A stretch of 34,921 nucleotides of DNA from Mesostigma viride (GCA_009746045.1 RPFO01000823.1:1-34921), one strand, 5' to 3'; positions 9,915 through 19,727 are shown, counted from the first letter of the stretch. Notes: generated by a model from the letters alone, not told the origin. A program made the numbers and translations.

Positions 9915-10372
9915 AGTTAGATGAGATGCTTAGGCTGACACACGGATTTCCGGCCTGCGCGCCGCGTATTGCCTACCGCGGCTGAGCGGGACACCTCAGT
10001 ACAGTACGGCAGGGTGTACGGTACTGAGGTGTCATGTGGACCGATGTGCGGTTAGTGCCAGACTGTTCCTAGGTGCTAGCTCGACCCGCCAGGTCCGGTG
10101 TAGCCGGGCCTGACGGGCCGAGTCTTAGCTGGTTGCTAGTGACGTGGTCGCATGGCATTGCAGTGTACAGTTGTCCACTGGTCGTGTGCTGCAGGTAGCA
10201 CCGCCATAGGCATATAGGCGTAGCACTGGGGAGTGCCACAGCACCCGAGTTTGCCCAGACGTTCCATTCTGAGCCCTCAGCTTCCATTGCTCTCTCATTG
10301 TATTATTGTAATACAATCATCATTCGCTCTCAGCTTTCGCAGTTGTTCGTCGTCCCTAGTCTCCATCCAACT
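9915..10372 (+). repeat. 5' LTR of element 2
   Basis: 458 bp, ends AGTTAG...CCAACT. It differs from the 3' LTR at 10238, 10329, 10335, 10337, 10338 and 10359 by my reading, so five of six differences are in the last 44 bp. It contains the palindromic segment ACACCTCAGTACAGTACGG...GTACGGTACTGAGGTGT near 9993-10033, whose outer arms (ACACCTCAGTAC and GTACTGAGGTGT) are perfect inverted repeats that could form a hairpin in the RNA. Confidence 0.92.
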
Positions 10373-10390
10373 TGGACTGAAAAGTTCGAT
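10373..10390 (+). other. Putative primer-binding site of element 2
   Basis: TGGACTGAAAAG follows the LTR with no gap and starts with TGG, as required for pairing with a tRNA CCA end. Which tRNA would fit cannot be decided here; it is not the common initiator-Met site. Confidence 0.5.
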
Positions 10391-10415
10391 ATTTTTTTTC
10401 AACAAAAAAAAAAAT

Positions 10416-12094
10416 ATGGCTTCCAACAACGGCAACAACGGCAACAACAACAAGGGGAAGGCGCCTGCCAGGCGCACCTCACCCCGCCTTTCGCCGGAGG
10501 GCACGCCCTCCACCAACGATGCGAGGGTGACGCCCAACGTCACCTTCCGCACGGTGGTCGCTGACCAACCCAGGCGTCGGGGCCCGCAGGTGGGGCCCGG
10601 CGCCCGGGGGATGGCGAGCGGTCGCCGTTTGCCACTGGCGGTTCGTCCGCCATGGCACCTGGGGGGCAGGTCCCCCGGGCACGATTCCCCCGTCGCAGGT
10701 GACGGGGGTCGTGAGCGGAGTGATTCCTCGAGGAGGATGGCGAGGTGCGCCTGCGAGGCCTCGGCCTTCGCTTGAGCTTTCGTCGCAGACACCTGCGACG
10801 TCTGGCAACCTTTCCGTGGGCCGACAGATGGCCACCATGGACATTGACCGGTATGGGGAACATGTTCCGCCCCCGGTCGCGTTCGGGCGCCCACCCCATT
10901 TTCTCCCCTTGGGGAGGACGACATCCCGGCGTTCATTTCGGTGAACGGCCGGATCTCTCAACGTTTTCAGTGCTTCCAGATGAGGAGATACACGCGATAG
11001 AGGTTCATCGGGTGCACGCTGATCGAGGGGCGTCTTAGGATGCAGTCACTGGTTCAGGTGGCGTTTGGCTGTACTGTTTCGCCAATCGGCCGAGGCACAA
11101 CCCGGCACTGTTGATCAGTGGGCGTCCAGGCAGCGCCAGAGAGAGGCGCTGCGCGTGGTCGCCCGACAGAGATCGCGCTGACTCCGTTGGGGCCGTGGCC
11201 CCAAGTCACGCCAGTTGGCTGGGGCCCGGATAGGCGTGAGGCGGCTGCGATGCCGCCTGCGACGGGCGCGGGGCGGCAGACGCCCCCAACACGCCCATGG
11301 GTGGTGAAGCCACCCAGGACCCTCTGGCAGGTCAGAGGGTCCAACCTCAGCCGCAGGCTCCCCCGCCCAGCGTGGGGGGCCAGGTGGCTGAGGAGGCCAC
11401 CGGGGTCGCAGGGACCCCGGCGGCGACACAAGCGCCCGGGGTCGCAGGGACCCCGGCAGCGACGCCGGCGCCTCCGGCGCTGGCGGGGGATGCAGCCCCC
11501 ATGGAGGGTGTCACGGGCACCTCCAGCGGCTCTGGGGGGCAGGCCCCCTCTAGCCGCAACAAGGACAAGTCCCTGGCAGGGCCGGAGGGGCCCAGGGTCC
11601 CACGCAGCTGGGCAGCAACCAGCACTGCTGGAGGGCGACCTGCAAGGTCGCGACTTCATCACCCTGGGTGATGAGGCCGTGTGGCGTGCCATACAGACAG
11701 CCACAGCCTCCTTCCGTGGGCTGGCCGACAGGAGCCAGCAGATGCACGTCGCGGAGGCGGGCAGCCTGGTGTGTGCAATCATCACGCACATCCTGGGCCT
11801 GCCCAACCTCCAAGAGGGCACACGCAGGGTGTGCGACGACCTGCTGCCTGCCCTGCAGGCTCTCCTCTCAGGGAGGAGGGTGCAGGGCAGCAGGGTGCGT
11901 CTGGTGCGTCTGGAGCTCCTACACAACGCCATCCTGAGAGGGGCGGGTAGGTGGCTGCCTACCTGGCTGCATCATGATCTTACTAACCCTACTGACGATG
12001 AAGTGTCCCTCTCTCCCACCTTCCATGATTGGGAGGAGGCCCGCAGCAGGAGGCGGGAAGTGACACACACTCACACCCCCACCAGCCCACCCCT
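10416..12094 (+). pseudogene. Element 2 upstream ORF (pre-Gag), frameshifted
   Basis: Begins at ATG 10416 (MASNNGNNGNNNKGKAPARR), 43 bp after the LTR. The Pro/Arg/Gly-rich N-terminal part runs to about 10775 in one frame, and coding-like sequence then continues through at least three frame changes. Around 11297-11620 there is a Gly/Ala/Pro linker with a 36-bp duplication (GVAGTPAAT twice). The clearest conserved part is 11640-12030: a helical domain with WRAIQTATASF, LVCAIITHILGL, DDLLPALQALLS and GRWLPTW. The order and spacing of these resemble the 238-residue ORF in the same place in X (WQQLLDEVTISL, LVPAICALLDQI, LALLSLL, EWIPAGW). Function unknown; not similar to any Gag, protease or Env I recognise. 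It could also be the N-terminal part of a longer Gag. Confidence 0.5.
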
Positions 12095-13057
12095 ATGTTG
12101 TCTAACCCTCCTACACAGCCCATGTTTGCCCATCCTGCTCAGCTCACTCAAGTAGCACTTCCCTCTCAGCAGGTCTCTCCTGTGAATGCTGCAGCAGCAA
12201 CACCATCTTCTCCCTCTCCCCCTGCATCCCCCTCTAGGTTGCCCACTTACAATGAAAACCGTCCTGTGGATAGGATTAATGTCAGGGGGCTGCCTGAGGG
12301 GTATACTAGGGAGCAGGGGAATCATGCACTTCTCTCTCTGCAGCTGGCTAGGGAGGAACTGAATGTCAAGAATTGGTTTGGATCTCTCATGCAGGGGGAT
12401 TTTTACCATCAGTCCTCTTCTCAGATTCAGAATCTCATTCTTGTCTTCCAGCGTAGGTATCCCAAGTGGCAGGACACGCAGGCTAGGGCAGTTTGGGAGG
12501 CTTTCATGAAGGAGCTAACTGACCTCCTCTCCACCCCCTCATCTGTGGACATCTATGGGGCATTCAGGTGGGTAGAGGAATACAGGGTCACATCAGTGGA
12601 CTATGTGGCTGAGACAAAGAAATATGAGCTAGCCATCAAAGCACGTCCTGATGTCCAGCAGCTAGATCACAAGTTCTTGCTGCGTTCCTTCCTTGAGAAA
12701 CTCAAACTTGACAAAAACACCTACGCCATGCTTGCAACAGGAATGGCAAAGTACTGGGAGGACATGAAGGAGGCATTGGATTATATCAAGCTGGCCTTGG
12801 CTCCCCTTAGCCAGGGGGCCATGGGCACCTCTGTAAAGAGGGTCAGGGGGGAAGAGAGGGAGGAGGAGGATAGGGAGAGGGAAGACAGGAGCAAGAGACC
12901 TGTCACTATGGCAGAAGTCAAGTCCCTGCTGGGACAAATGTTTAAGGGCAAGGGCAAGGGCAAGGGCAAGGGCAAGGGCAGGGGCTGGGGCAAGGGCAAG
13001 GGTAAGGGGCAGTCTCCCTCCAAGGGGGGCAGCTCCAGCAACAACAACAACAACAGC

Positions 13058-13119
<62 letters not shown>

Positions 13120-13470
13120 GAAGCAGGACAAGGAGGACAAGTCTTCTCAGCGGTGCACCCGCTGTGGCATGAAGTACCACCTGCGGCCCACCTGCCGCAA
13201 GAACGTGGACGAGCTGGGGCATTTGGACGTCCTGTGCCACAAGTGCCACGGGCCGCCCCACGGTGACCCCAAGGACTGCAAGCGGCCTCCTTACGGCAAG
13301 AAGTGTGAGTCTCCCTCTCATGCTGGCTTGAGTGTGCCTGCTTCACCTCTTTCATCTGCATGCCCCACTGTCAGAGCAGTGAGCAGTTCTGGAAAGGTGC
13401 TACAGCTGGTTTCAGAAGATTATGTCTCTAAACCAACCTTCACATCTATGGTTCCCAAGGTGTGCAGAGT
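12095..13470 (+). CDS. gag: Element 2 Gag
   Basis: Gag of about 460 residues, start chosen at ATG 12095 because the sequence before it is upstream-ORF territory in another frame. A Pro/Ser/Gln-rich leader is followed by a helical capsid-like region (about 12250-12830, for example LPEGYTREQGNHALLSLQLA, NWFGSLMQGDFYH, YPKWQDTQARAVWEAF), an acidic/basic patch, a Lys-Gly hexamer repeat (12943-13010), a poly-Asn run from an AAC microsatellite (13038-13119), and two knuckles: CTRCGMKYHLRPTC (CX2CX4HX4C) and a variant CHKCHGPPHGDPKDC (CX2CX4HX5C). The frame stays open to 13540, overlapping the integrase frame, which begins to look coding at about 13470. The +1 change there may be mutation. Confidence 0.8.
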
Positions 13471-14393
13471 GTCCCCCAGAGGATGCTCAGATCAGTTTTC
13501 AGGAGCTTGCTTTGCAGTTGCATTTCCTTTATGGGCATGAAGTGAGTGCAGAGGTGGTGGCAGCAGCAATAGGGGGGGCAGCACTCAGACGTGCATGCCA
13601 GGTGGTCAGATCCCACTGCCAGCATTGTCAGTTCAATGCACCCAAACCCCCTAAGTGGCATGTAGCTACCCCACCTAAGAGCAAGGGCAGGGTGGTAGGA
13701 GATGTCTTTCATATCAAAGGACAATCTTACTTGGCACTTAAAGATGCATGGTCAAGGTACACAACCATTGAACCATTACCTGGAATGGACAAGACACAGT
13801 TGCTCAGGGCTCTCTTGATTGCTCAGGCCAGGTACTACCCTGTGGAGGCATTGTTACTGGATCAGCAGTTCACGTGTCTTGCCAATGAACCAGGGTGTGA
13901 GGCTATTGATCTGGCTGGGCTAGAAGATCATGAGAGGCAAGGCATTATTGAAAGGGCCATCAGGTCCATTAAAACCCTTGTAGCCAAAGAAGATGGCAAT
14001 CTGCTGGCTGACAGTGGGTCATATGCTGACAGAGCTCTGTGGTCCACCAGGTTGTGCCAAGTCCTCAACAGGAGGCCACTCATGAAAACCCCACAAGGGG
14101 TGGTCATTACACCAGATGGATTGCATGCAGGCATTTATCCACCTGAGGTACTAGCCCTATACAACGCACAGCGAGCACAGACAGCTAGCAGGTTAGCTGT
14201 CAAGGATGCAAAGCATCCACGTCCCACCTTCAGAGAAGGGGATCAGGTCCTATTCTACAAGGAGTCGGGACTAGGCAAGGTGGGTACCTGGCATGGGCCA
14301 GCCACCATCCTAAAGTTTAACACCACTGGCAGGACAGTGTTAGTTAAACACAATGACACGGGAAAATTCACAGGTGTTCACCTCACAGGATGA
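13422..14393 (+). CDS. pol: Element 2 integrase
   Basis: 323 codons open in this frame. HHCC-type zinc site: H34 and H39 (LHFLYGH) with C66/C69 (CQHC). Catalytic triad D94 (VVGDVFHIKG), D147 (ALLLDQQF) and E177 (QGIIERAIRS). D147 to E177 has 29 intervening residues, exactly as in X and shorter than the usual 35. The C-terminal region has the FREGDQVLFYKESGLGKVGTW beta-barrel-like segment expected of integrase C-terminal domains. It would join element cDNA to target DNA, making the 5-bp duplications seen here. It follows Gag directly with no protease in between. Confidence 0.85.
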   Translation: MSLNQPSHLWFPRCAECPPEDAQISFQELALQLHFLYGHEVSAEVVAAAIGGAALRRACQVVRSHCQHCQFNAPKPPKWHVATPPKSKGRVVGDVFHIKGQSYLALKDAWSRYTTIEPLPGMDKTQLLRALLIAQARYYPVEALLLDQQFTCLANEPGCEAIDLAGLEDHERQGIIERAIRSIKTLVAKEDGNLLADSGSYADRALWSTRLCQVLNRRPLMKTPQGVVITPDGLHAGIYPPEVLALYNAQRAQTASRLAVKDAKHPRPTFREGDQVLFYKESGLGKVGTWHGPATILKFNTTGRTVLVKHNDTGKFTGVHLTG

Positions 14394-14653
14394 AATTGTA
14401 TTTTCCAACTGTGTCAGACGTGGCAGAGGAGGAAGAGCTGTTGGCCGACAGCCCTGTACAGTTGCCTGGCATCCCAGCGTTGCCCAGTGAGTGGTTGTTT
14501 GGAACACCCACTGGTGAGTGTGAGAGCCACACCCACTGTGACACCCAGGTCACCCTTGATGATTGCAGGCAGTCACTGCAGGATTGGCCCCCTGCAGCAG
14601 AGGGTCACATTGGCAAAACAGGTGATCAGCAACCTATCACCTCTCAAGTGTGA
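14390..14653 (+). pseudogene. Element 2 Pol linker, out of frame
   Basis: An acidic, Pro-rich, low-conservation stretch (VAEEEELLADSPVQLPG and following) joining integrase to protease. It matches in position the Ser/Pro-rich linker of X pol between integrase and protease. A one-base frame change separates it from each neighbour. No catalytic motif. Confidence 0.5.
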
Positions 14654-15087
14654 ACATAGCTCAGCCACTAGCTGCACCTTCCAAACGCAGCCTAGCAGAC
14701 GCTGTTCGCATTTTACAAGCAGCTCATAGAGCCAAAGCTCAAACTGCTGCAGGATCAGCTAAGGTGGGGAAGGTTGGGCAGAATGACAATAGCCCATTTA
14801 TGGTTGCAGTGGACACACAAGCCCAGGTCAGCATTATCAGTGCCCTGGCTGTGCCCCATTTGCCTTTGGAACCTTCACCCTGGCACCATGTGGCTGATTT
14901 CTCAGGGCAGTCATCCCTCAAGGTATTAGGTCAGGTCATGTTGACTATACTCGGTATCCCCACTCCTTTTCAGGTATTGGAAGGTTATAAAGGGAATGCT
15001 TTGTTGGGGGATCCTTTTCTCTGTTACCCTGGTGTCATATCTCCAGTGATAGACTATCCATCCAGGACATGGGTGGTGTTGATCTGA
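14650..15087 (+). CDS. pol: Element 2 retropepsin-like protease, located after integrase
   Basis: Retropepsin-like segment with AVDTQAQVSII (D55-T56-Q57-A58, where DTGA or DSGA is usual), LKVLGQVMLTILGIPTPFQVLEGYKG and ALLGDPFL, the last matching the second hydrophobic-hydrophobic-Gly motif of retroviral proteases. The aligned region in X (VDTNSQVSII ... ALLGQNFL) has the same build and also lacks the triad glycine. The location between integrase and RT is the unusual point. Whether it is active without the Gly is open; it may have become a structural domain. Confidence 0.7.
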   Translation: MNIAQPLAAPSKRSLADAVRILQAAHRAKAQTAAGSAKVGKVGQNDNSPFMVAVDTQAQVSIISALAVPHLPLEPSPWHHVADFSGQSSLKVLGQVMLTILGIPTPFQVLEGYKGNALLGDPFLCYPGVISPVIDYPSRTWVVLI

Positions 15088-16349
15088 ATCATTTCAAAAT
15101 TTCTCTTGAAAAACTTCTTAACACCAACATTGCTTCTGTAAAATTTGCTACACCCAAGTATGCCCCAGGGCAAGAACCCTGTGTGGCAGACTTGGTTCAC
15201 AACCAAAAACTTCATCCCAACTCATTTGGATTGGGCAAGCATGATGTGGCTAAAATGTCTCCTCTTTCTTATGAACAGATAGAGCAAGACTGTCGCACAC
15301 ACATAGGATTCCTAAAATGGGTGGAGGCCTTTAACAAGGCCAGGGAAGAATGGGTAGTGCCAGATCCTCTTAGTCCTTCTCATACCCCCTGTCACACCTA
15401 TTGACAAAAAGCCTGCAGGGTGCAAGCACTTGCGCCTGAAGTTTGTGTGTAAACATAAGCCAGCAGCAGATGGGTCAGTCATTTTCATGCTAGACCTTGT
15501 GTGACAGAGTTCAAGGGCACCACTGATCTGACAGAGGCAGAGTTGTACACGCCAGGCATTCAGCAAACATCCCTAAAAATCTTGCTGTCTGTCTTTGTGG
15601 GTCATCTCAATGATGGGGATGACTATGTATGTAAGGCTACAGACATTAAAAGGGCTTTCCTGAAAGGCTCACCTGAGATAGCACAACAAGTGTGGCATGG
15701 TCAGGTGTATGTAGTCTCCACTCCCAGAGTTTGGGCAAAACACATCCCTCAGCAGTACCTGAAAGCTAACATAGGTGTTGAAGGGCTGCAATCAGCTCCT
15801 CGCATTTTCAGGATGTCAGCTCAGGCTGTGTTTGAAAAGCTAGGGGCTAGATATGATGACATAGACCCTTGCTTCTTTGTGGTCCCACACCCTCATGGCA
15901 TTCTCACCTTTGTGTGGCATGGGGATGATCAGCTGATTGCTGGGCCAAGGCGTGCTGTGGATGATTTTATTCAACAAGTGTCACAGCATTTTGAGATTGG
16001 CAAGCAAGTAGAGCTGGGCACCACTGCCATAAAATTTTGTGGCACAATGTTACAACTCCAGCAGCATCAAAACCAGTGGGTGTGTGCACTCTACTCTCCC
16101 AATGATTACATGCACAGCTGCTTGGAGGTTTTGCAAACAAAAATCAAACCTGGAGCCTGTCCTACCATTAGAGGCAAGCTGGGGTGGTTGTGCTCAACGT
16201 GTGCACCTCACCTGGCTGTGGTTAGCAGAGTTGATGATGATGTCTTGATGCAAGTAGGTCACAAAGCCATCACCAAAACTCTCCAGGAGGCCCTCCCCTT
16301 ATCTTGCACTCCTTGGATCTCCACAAAACCATTCACATCCAAGCTATGA
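15088..16349 (+). pseudogene. pol: Element 2 reverse transcriptase
   Basis: Copia-type RT in at least two frames (a frame change near 15400-15500). Visible blocks: CKHLRLKFVCKHKPAADG (start of RT fingers), TEFKGTTDLTEAELYTPG, DIKRAFLKG (first catalytic Asp), GVEGLQSAPRIF and TFVWHGDDQLIAG (catalytic DD with HG before it in place of YV). X has equivalent blocks in the same order. Synthesises element cDNA from its RNA. The frame breaks make this copy non-functional unless they are assembly errors. Confidence 0.8.
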
Positions 16350-16840
16350 TGGATAGTTCCATGGAGTCCAGGCAGATTACCAAGTTGCAGGCAAGGGAGT
16401 CAGGCTTGTATTTTGTGCAGAATGATGATGCACCCTTGTCTCTCATTTCATGGTACAGCCGGTTGCATAGACGCAAGGCTGTCAGCAGCAATGCTGCTGA
16501 GTGCAGGGCAGTGGTGTCAGCAGTGCTTCATGCCAGGTACTTGAATCATGTGCTGGTTTGGTTGCAGATGCAAGCAGGCAGCAATGCTGGGGTGGTGGCA
16601 CACTTGCTCACTGACAGTCAGTCAGTCCTCAGTTTCCTTGCTAACCCCTATGCTGTCCACACTGATCTTGACTGGGTGGTCCTGAAACAGGAGTCCACCT
16701 ACTGGGAGTCCACCCGTCACGTGGAGGACAAACACAACGCTGCTGATGCACTCACTAAAGTGCCTCAGCAGGCAGCTGACAATACAGCTGTTGTACCACT
16801 TGATGAACCCCTATGGCAAGCAGGCAACCCTGCCCCATAG
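16304..16840 (+). CDS. pol: Element 2 RNase H
   Basis: Copia-type RNase H in a frame shifted from RT. Acidic residues lie in MMDSSMESRQ, AECRAVVSAVLHARYL and LLTDSQSVLSF, and the tail HVEDKHNAADALTKVPQ ends the domain as in other copia elements. It removes the RNA strand during reverse transcription. The ORF closes at 16840 with a TAG stop, 1.08 kb before the 3' LTR. Confidence 0.85.
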   Translation: MHSLDLHKTIHIQAMMDSSMESRQITKLQARESGLYFVQNDDAPLSLISWYSRLHRRKAVSSNAAECRAVVSAVLHARYLNHVLVWLQMQAGSNAGVVAHLLTDSQSVLSFLANPYAVHTDLDWVVLKQESTYWESTRHVEDKHNAADALTKVPQQAADNTAVVPLDEPLWQAGNPAP

Positions 16841-17918
16841 GGGGGACGCCTAGCAGGGTCCTGTTCACCAGGGCCGCCTAGGTCACCCAGTACCCCTTGG
16901 GCAGGTCCAAGGGGTAGGTTGTGGCTTCCAGCAAGGGGGGTTGGTTGGAGTCTGTTTTTCATACATCTGCGTGCCCTATGCCCAATAAAATCTGTTTTGA
17001 TTTTTTCAACACCATGGAATTTCGTTATGCACACCTTCATAGGTGGGCATGGGATGTATCTCACACCTTTTTCACTAGGGCGTATGCCTTGGTGGATTGG
17101 CCTTGAGCTCAGTGGCTCAGGTGCCCCCATTCAAGTGGAGGGTCAAAGCTCCCTTGACAGGTGGTTACCCAGGACCCCAGTTCACTGTGGATATCCTGGG
17201 CCACCTGGCCTTACTGTTCAGTGGCAGTAAAGGCATGGGTGCTGTCATGTTGTCTAGTACAACGTGCTCAGCACAGGTGCAGGATGAAATATTCCTGTCA
17301 CCTGTCACCAGGACTTCAGTCACCCATGTGCAGGGCAGGGGTGGCTGGTCTCACACGTTGTGCAGGTGCAATGTGGCCAGGTCCAGGATGTCATAGTCCT
17401 GTCACCTGTCACTCGGACTTCAGCCCCCTCTGTGCAGGGCAGGGGTGGCTGGTCCTCACATGTTGTGCAGGTACAACATGGACAGTGCAGGGTGCAATAA
17501 ACCTGTCCACTGTCACTCCTCAGGTTGCAGGTAACCTGAGCTCAGTTGACCCAGCCTGGCTGGGTATTTTTCTCTGAGTGGGCGATGATGATGGAACAAC
17601 ATGGAACCTCTTAAACGGTTACCTTGGCATTTTTTTACAATGGCTCTCTTGGCTGGTGATGCACTCCCTGGATAGGCAGACAGGCATAGCTATCTCCCTT
17701 GTGAGCTCGCGAGGAGGAGGAACTCCCCGGGCATGTTGAGCTAAACGTGATGCCATCACAAGTATTGCACGAGTTCTGGGGCCCATCTTTTTCAGTCCAG
17801 ATGTTGCAGTATGGGTGTCAGTTGCTCAGCACCTCAGTCAGCTTGGAGTCAGTCTCCTAGCTGGGCAGGGTCAGGCTTGAAGTCGCTAGCCTTCAACCTG
17901 AAAGGAAAACATAATGGG
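16841..17918 (+). other. Element 2 3' region with 104-bp tandem repeats and polypurine tract
   Basis: No convincing gene. A tandem repeat with a period of about 104 bp runs from about 17293 to 17517 (two full units plus part of a third; conserved core CCTGTCACCTGTCAC ... GGGCAGGGGTGGCTGGTC). AATAAA occurs at about 17496. The last bases before the LTR (17900-17918, GAAAGGAAAAC...GGG) are a purine-rich tract for plus-strand priming. Confidence 0.6.
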
Positions 17919-18376
17919 AGTTAGATGAGATGCTTAGGCTGACACACGGATTTCCGGCCTGCGCGCCGCGTATTGCCTACCGCGGCTGAGCGGGACACCT
18001 CAGTACAGTACGGCAGGGTGTACGGTACTGAGGTGTCATGTGGACCGATGTGCGGTTAGTGCCAGACTGTTCCTAGGTGCTAGCTCGACCCGCCAGGTCC
18101 GGTGTAGCCGGGCCTGACGGGCCGAGTCTTAGCTGGTTGCTAGTGACGTGGTCGCATGGCATTGCAGTGTACAGTTGTCCACTGGTCGTGTGCTGCAGGT
18201 AGCACCGCCATAGGCATATAGGCGTAGCACTGGGGAGTGCCGCAGCACCCGAGTTTGCCCAGACGTTCCATTCTGAGCCCTCAGCTTCCATTGCTCTCTC
18301 ATTGTATTATTGTAATACAATCATCATTCGCTTTCAGCCTCAGCAGTTGTTCGTCGTCCCTATTCTCCATCCAACT
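17919..18376 (+). repeat. 3' LTR of element 2
   Basis: 458 bp, AGTTAG...CCAACT, six differences from the 5' LTR. Followed by the duplicated target CCTCC (18377-18381), then X Gag. Confidence 0.92.
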
Positions 18377-18845
18377 CCTCCCACCCTTGATACTTGTCTT
18401 GCCAATGGATGCCGACCTTCTTTCGCTGGTCTTCCAGCAGCTCCTTCAGCTCAGCTACATACAGTGCCCAGGCCTTATTGGCCTTCTTGCACTCCCTGGT
18501 CAGGTCCTTAATCTGGTCAGTACACTTGCCAAAAGTGCTACTTCCTATCCAGATTTGATAGTAATTTGTACCACCGTACAAGCTAGGGAACCCTTCCAAT
18601 CCCTCCACAAACTCTTCAGCCTGCTTAGGCTTGGAGTCTGAGGTTACAGGCTGCAGCTGATTAACAATTAAAAGACCCTGTGTGGTGAGATCAAAGCCAT
18701 GAACAGCTTGTGCATTATTATTATTGTGAGGAATGTTGGTAATCTCTCCGGTAACCCCCACGTCATCTACGTGAGCGGTCCCACTACCAGCACCACCATT
18801 ATTTCCACTGGCTGGGGCACCTTTGCTACGGCGCCCGTCTGCCAT
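18377..18845 (-). pseudogene. gag: Element X Gag, N-terminal part
   Basis: Begins at ATG 18845 (MADGRRSKGAPASGNNGG), with a Gly/Asn-rich leader and then a helical capsid-like region (EEFVEGLEGFPSLYGG, NYYQIWIGSS, a long helix around KDLTRECKKANKAWALYVAE). It is cut at YQGWE by element 2 and resumes in frame at 9909. The chosen start is the first ATG after the upstream ORF; 165 bp separate them. Confidence 0.85.
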
Positions 18846-19010
18846 TCTGCACTACAAGCTATTCAAAGAACACCTTAGCAAAGCAGCAGAAAAATATGTA
18901 CAAAATTTTGTCACAACTGCCGCCTGCGCCGGTGTCGCCGCCGCCCCCGCGAATTGCCGCCGAAAATTCGACAAAATGTCGACGAGTACTGGAAAAGAAA
19001 ATTGGCCGAC

Positions 19011-19727
19011 CTAGTAGTCAAGGCCCCGGAAATCACAGTACTCGTAAGTGAACTCAGGATCCTCCATATCCGGCGTGTGTGCCGGACCTGCACCGGTATG
19101 TATTAAAACCGGTGTGCTTCCCGTCACGAAAGTTGCGCGCGCCCGACGCGCGACGAGGCGCAGAGGATGAGTAAAAATGGATAACAATTCCCACCCTGCG
19201 GGAATCCACTCTCGCAGAGACGCGAGAAAAGCCACCAGGTTAATAAGAACCTGGCGTTCGCGACTGCGTACGCCGCGTGTGAGCAGCGACAGCAACGCGA
19301 GATCTTGAAACAAATTTGTCGACACCGCCGGCGCGCCCCCCGTGCGTAGCGATGCCCAGTTTTGCAAGTTTCTTTGGTAACCGGTGAGCGAAGAGATGGC
19401 GTTATCCAGCTCCTCGATGGCAGTGGTGACCTCGTTCACCGACCGCAAACCTCCCCGCACCTGGACCGTAAACTGCGATAAAATGTTGCGAATCTGGTCC
19501 AATAATGCGCATATAGCCGGCACCAGTGCTGGCAACTCGGGGTCCTCGGGGTTATCCCCGAGCAACGGAAGAACTGCGCGCTGCCGACGATGAAGTTCGT
19601 CGAGCGAGATCGTGACTTCGTCGAGCAATTGCTGCCACGACGGCGCAGTCGGTCTTGACGGAGGACCAGCCGGCGGAGCGGCTATTTCCTCATCGGCAGG
19701 AATCCGGAATTCTTCAGAATTTGGCAT
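19011..19727 (-). CDS. Element X upstream ORF (pre-Gag protein of unknown function)
   Basis: Intact 238-codon ORF from ATG 19727 (MPNSEEFRIPADEEIAAPP), between the 5' LTR and gag. An acidic, Pro-rich N-terminus of about 40 residues is followed by an almost entirely alpha-helical, Leu-rich body (SWQQLLDEVTISLDELHRRQ, LVPAICALLDQIRNIL, LALLSLLTRGVRSRERQVLI, LREWIPAGWELLSIF), then a tail rich in aromatic and acidic residues (EDPEFTYEYCDF). No zinc knuckle, signal peptide or catalytic motif is visible. Element 2 has a degraded ORF in the same position with a similar motif order, so it looks like a lineage-specific gene and not chance. A longer reading from 19841 is possible but would start inside or at the edge of the LTR. 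Confidence 0.6.
   Translation of the reverse strand: MPNSEEFRIPADEEIAAPPAGPPSRPTAPSWQQLLDEVTISLDELHRRQRAVLPLLGDNPEDPELPALVPAICALLDQIRNILSQFTVQVRGGLRSVNEVTTAIEELDNAISSLTGYQRNLQNWASLRTGGAPAVSTNLFQDLALLSLLTRGVRSRERQVLINLVAFLASLREWIPAGWELLSIFTHPLRLVARRARATFVTGSTPVLIHTGAGPAHTPDMEDPEFTYEYCDFRGLDY

Larger units (their letters stand above)
9915..18376 (+). mobile_element. Element 2: complete copia-like LTR retrotransposon with AGTT...AACT ends
   Basis: 8462-bp plus-strand element inserted in the Gag of X. LTRs of 458 bp (9915-10372, 17919-18376) begin AGTTAG and end CCAACT, and the element is flanked by CCTCC (9910-9914 and 18377-18381). Excising it with one CCTCC restores the X Gag frame, so the boundaries are certain to the base. 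Order: PBS, frameshifted upstream ORF, Gag, integrase, protease, RT, RNase H, 1.08-kb 3' region, polypurine tract, LTR. Domain order and termini match X, so both are one lineage. The LTRs differ at six positions; the coding region has several frame changes, so this copy is probably inactive. Confidence 0.92.

Noticed and set aside
11054-11932. 292-codon minus-strand ORF in element 2
   Set aside because: Arg/Ser/Cys-rich shadow of the GC-rich upstream ORF; no domain and opposite to the element's strand.
12781-13140. Poly-Leu minus-strand ORF resembling a membrane protein
   Set aside because: It is the reverse reading of the AAC and AAGGGC repeats in the element 2 Gag.
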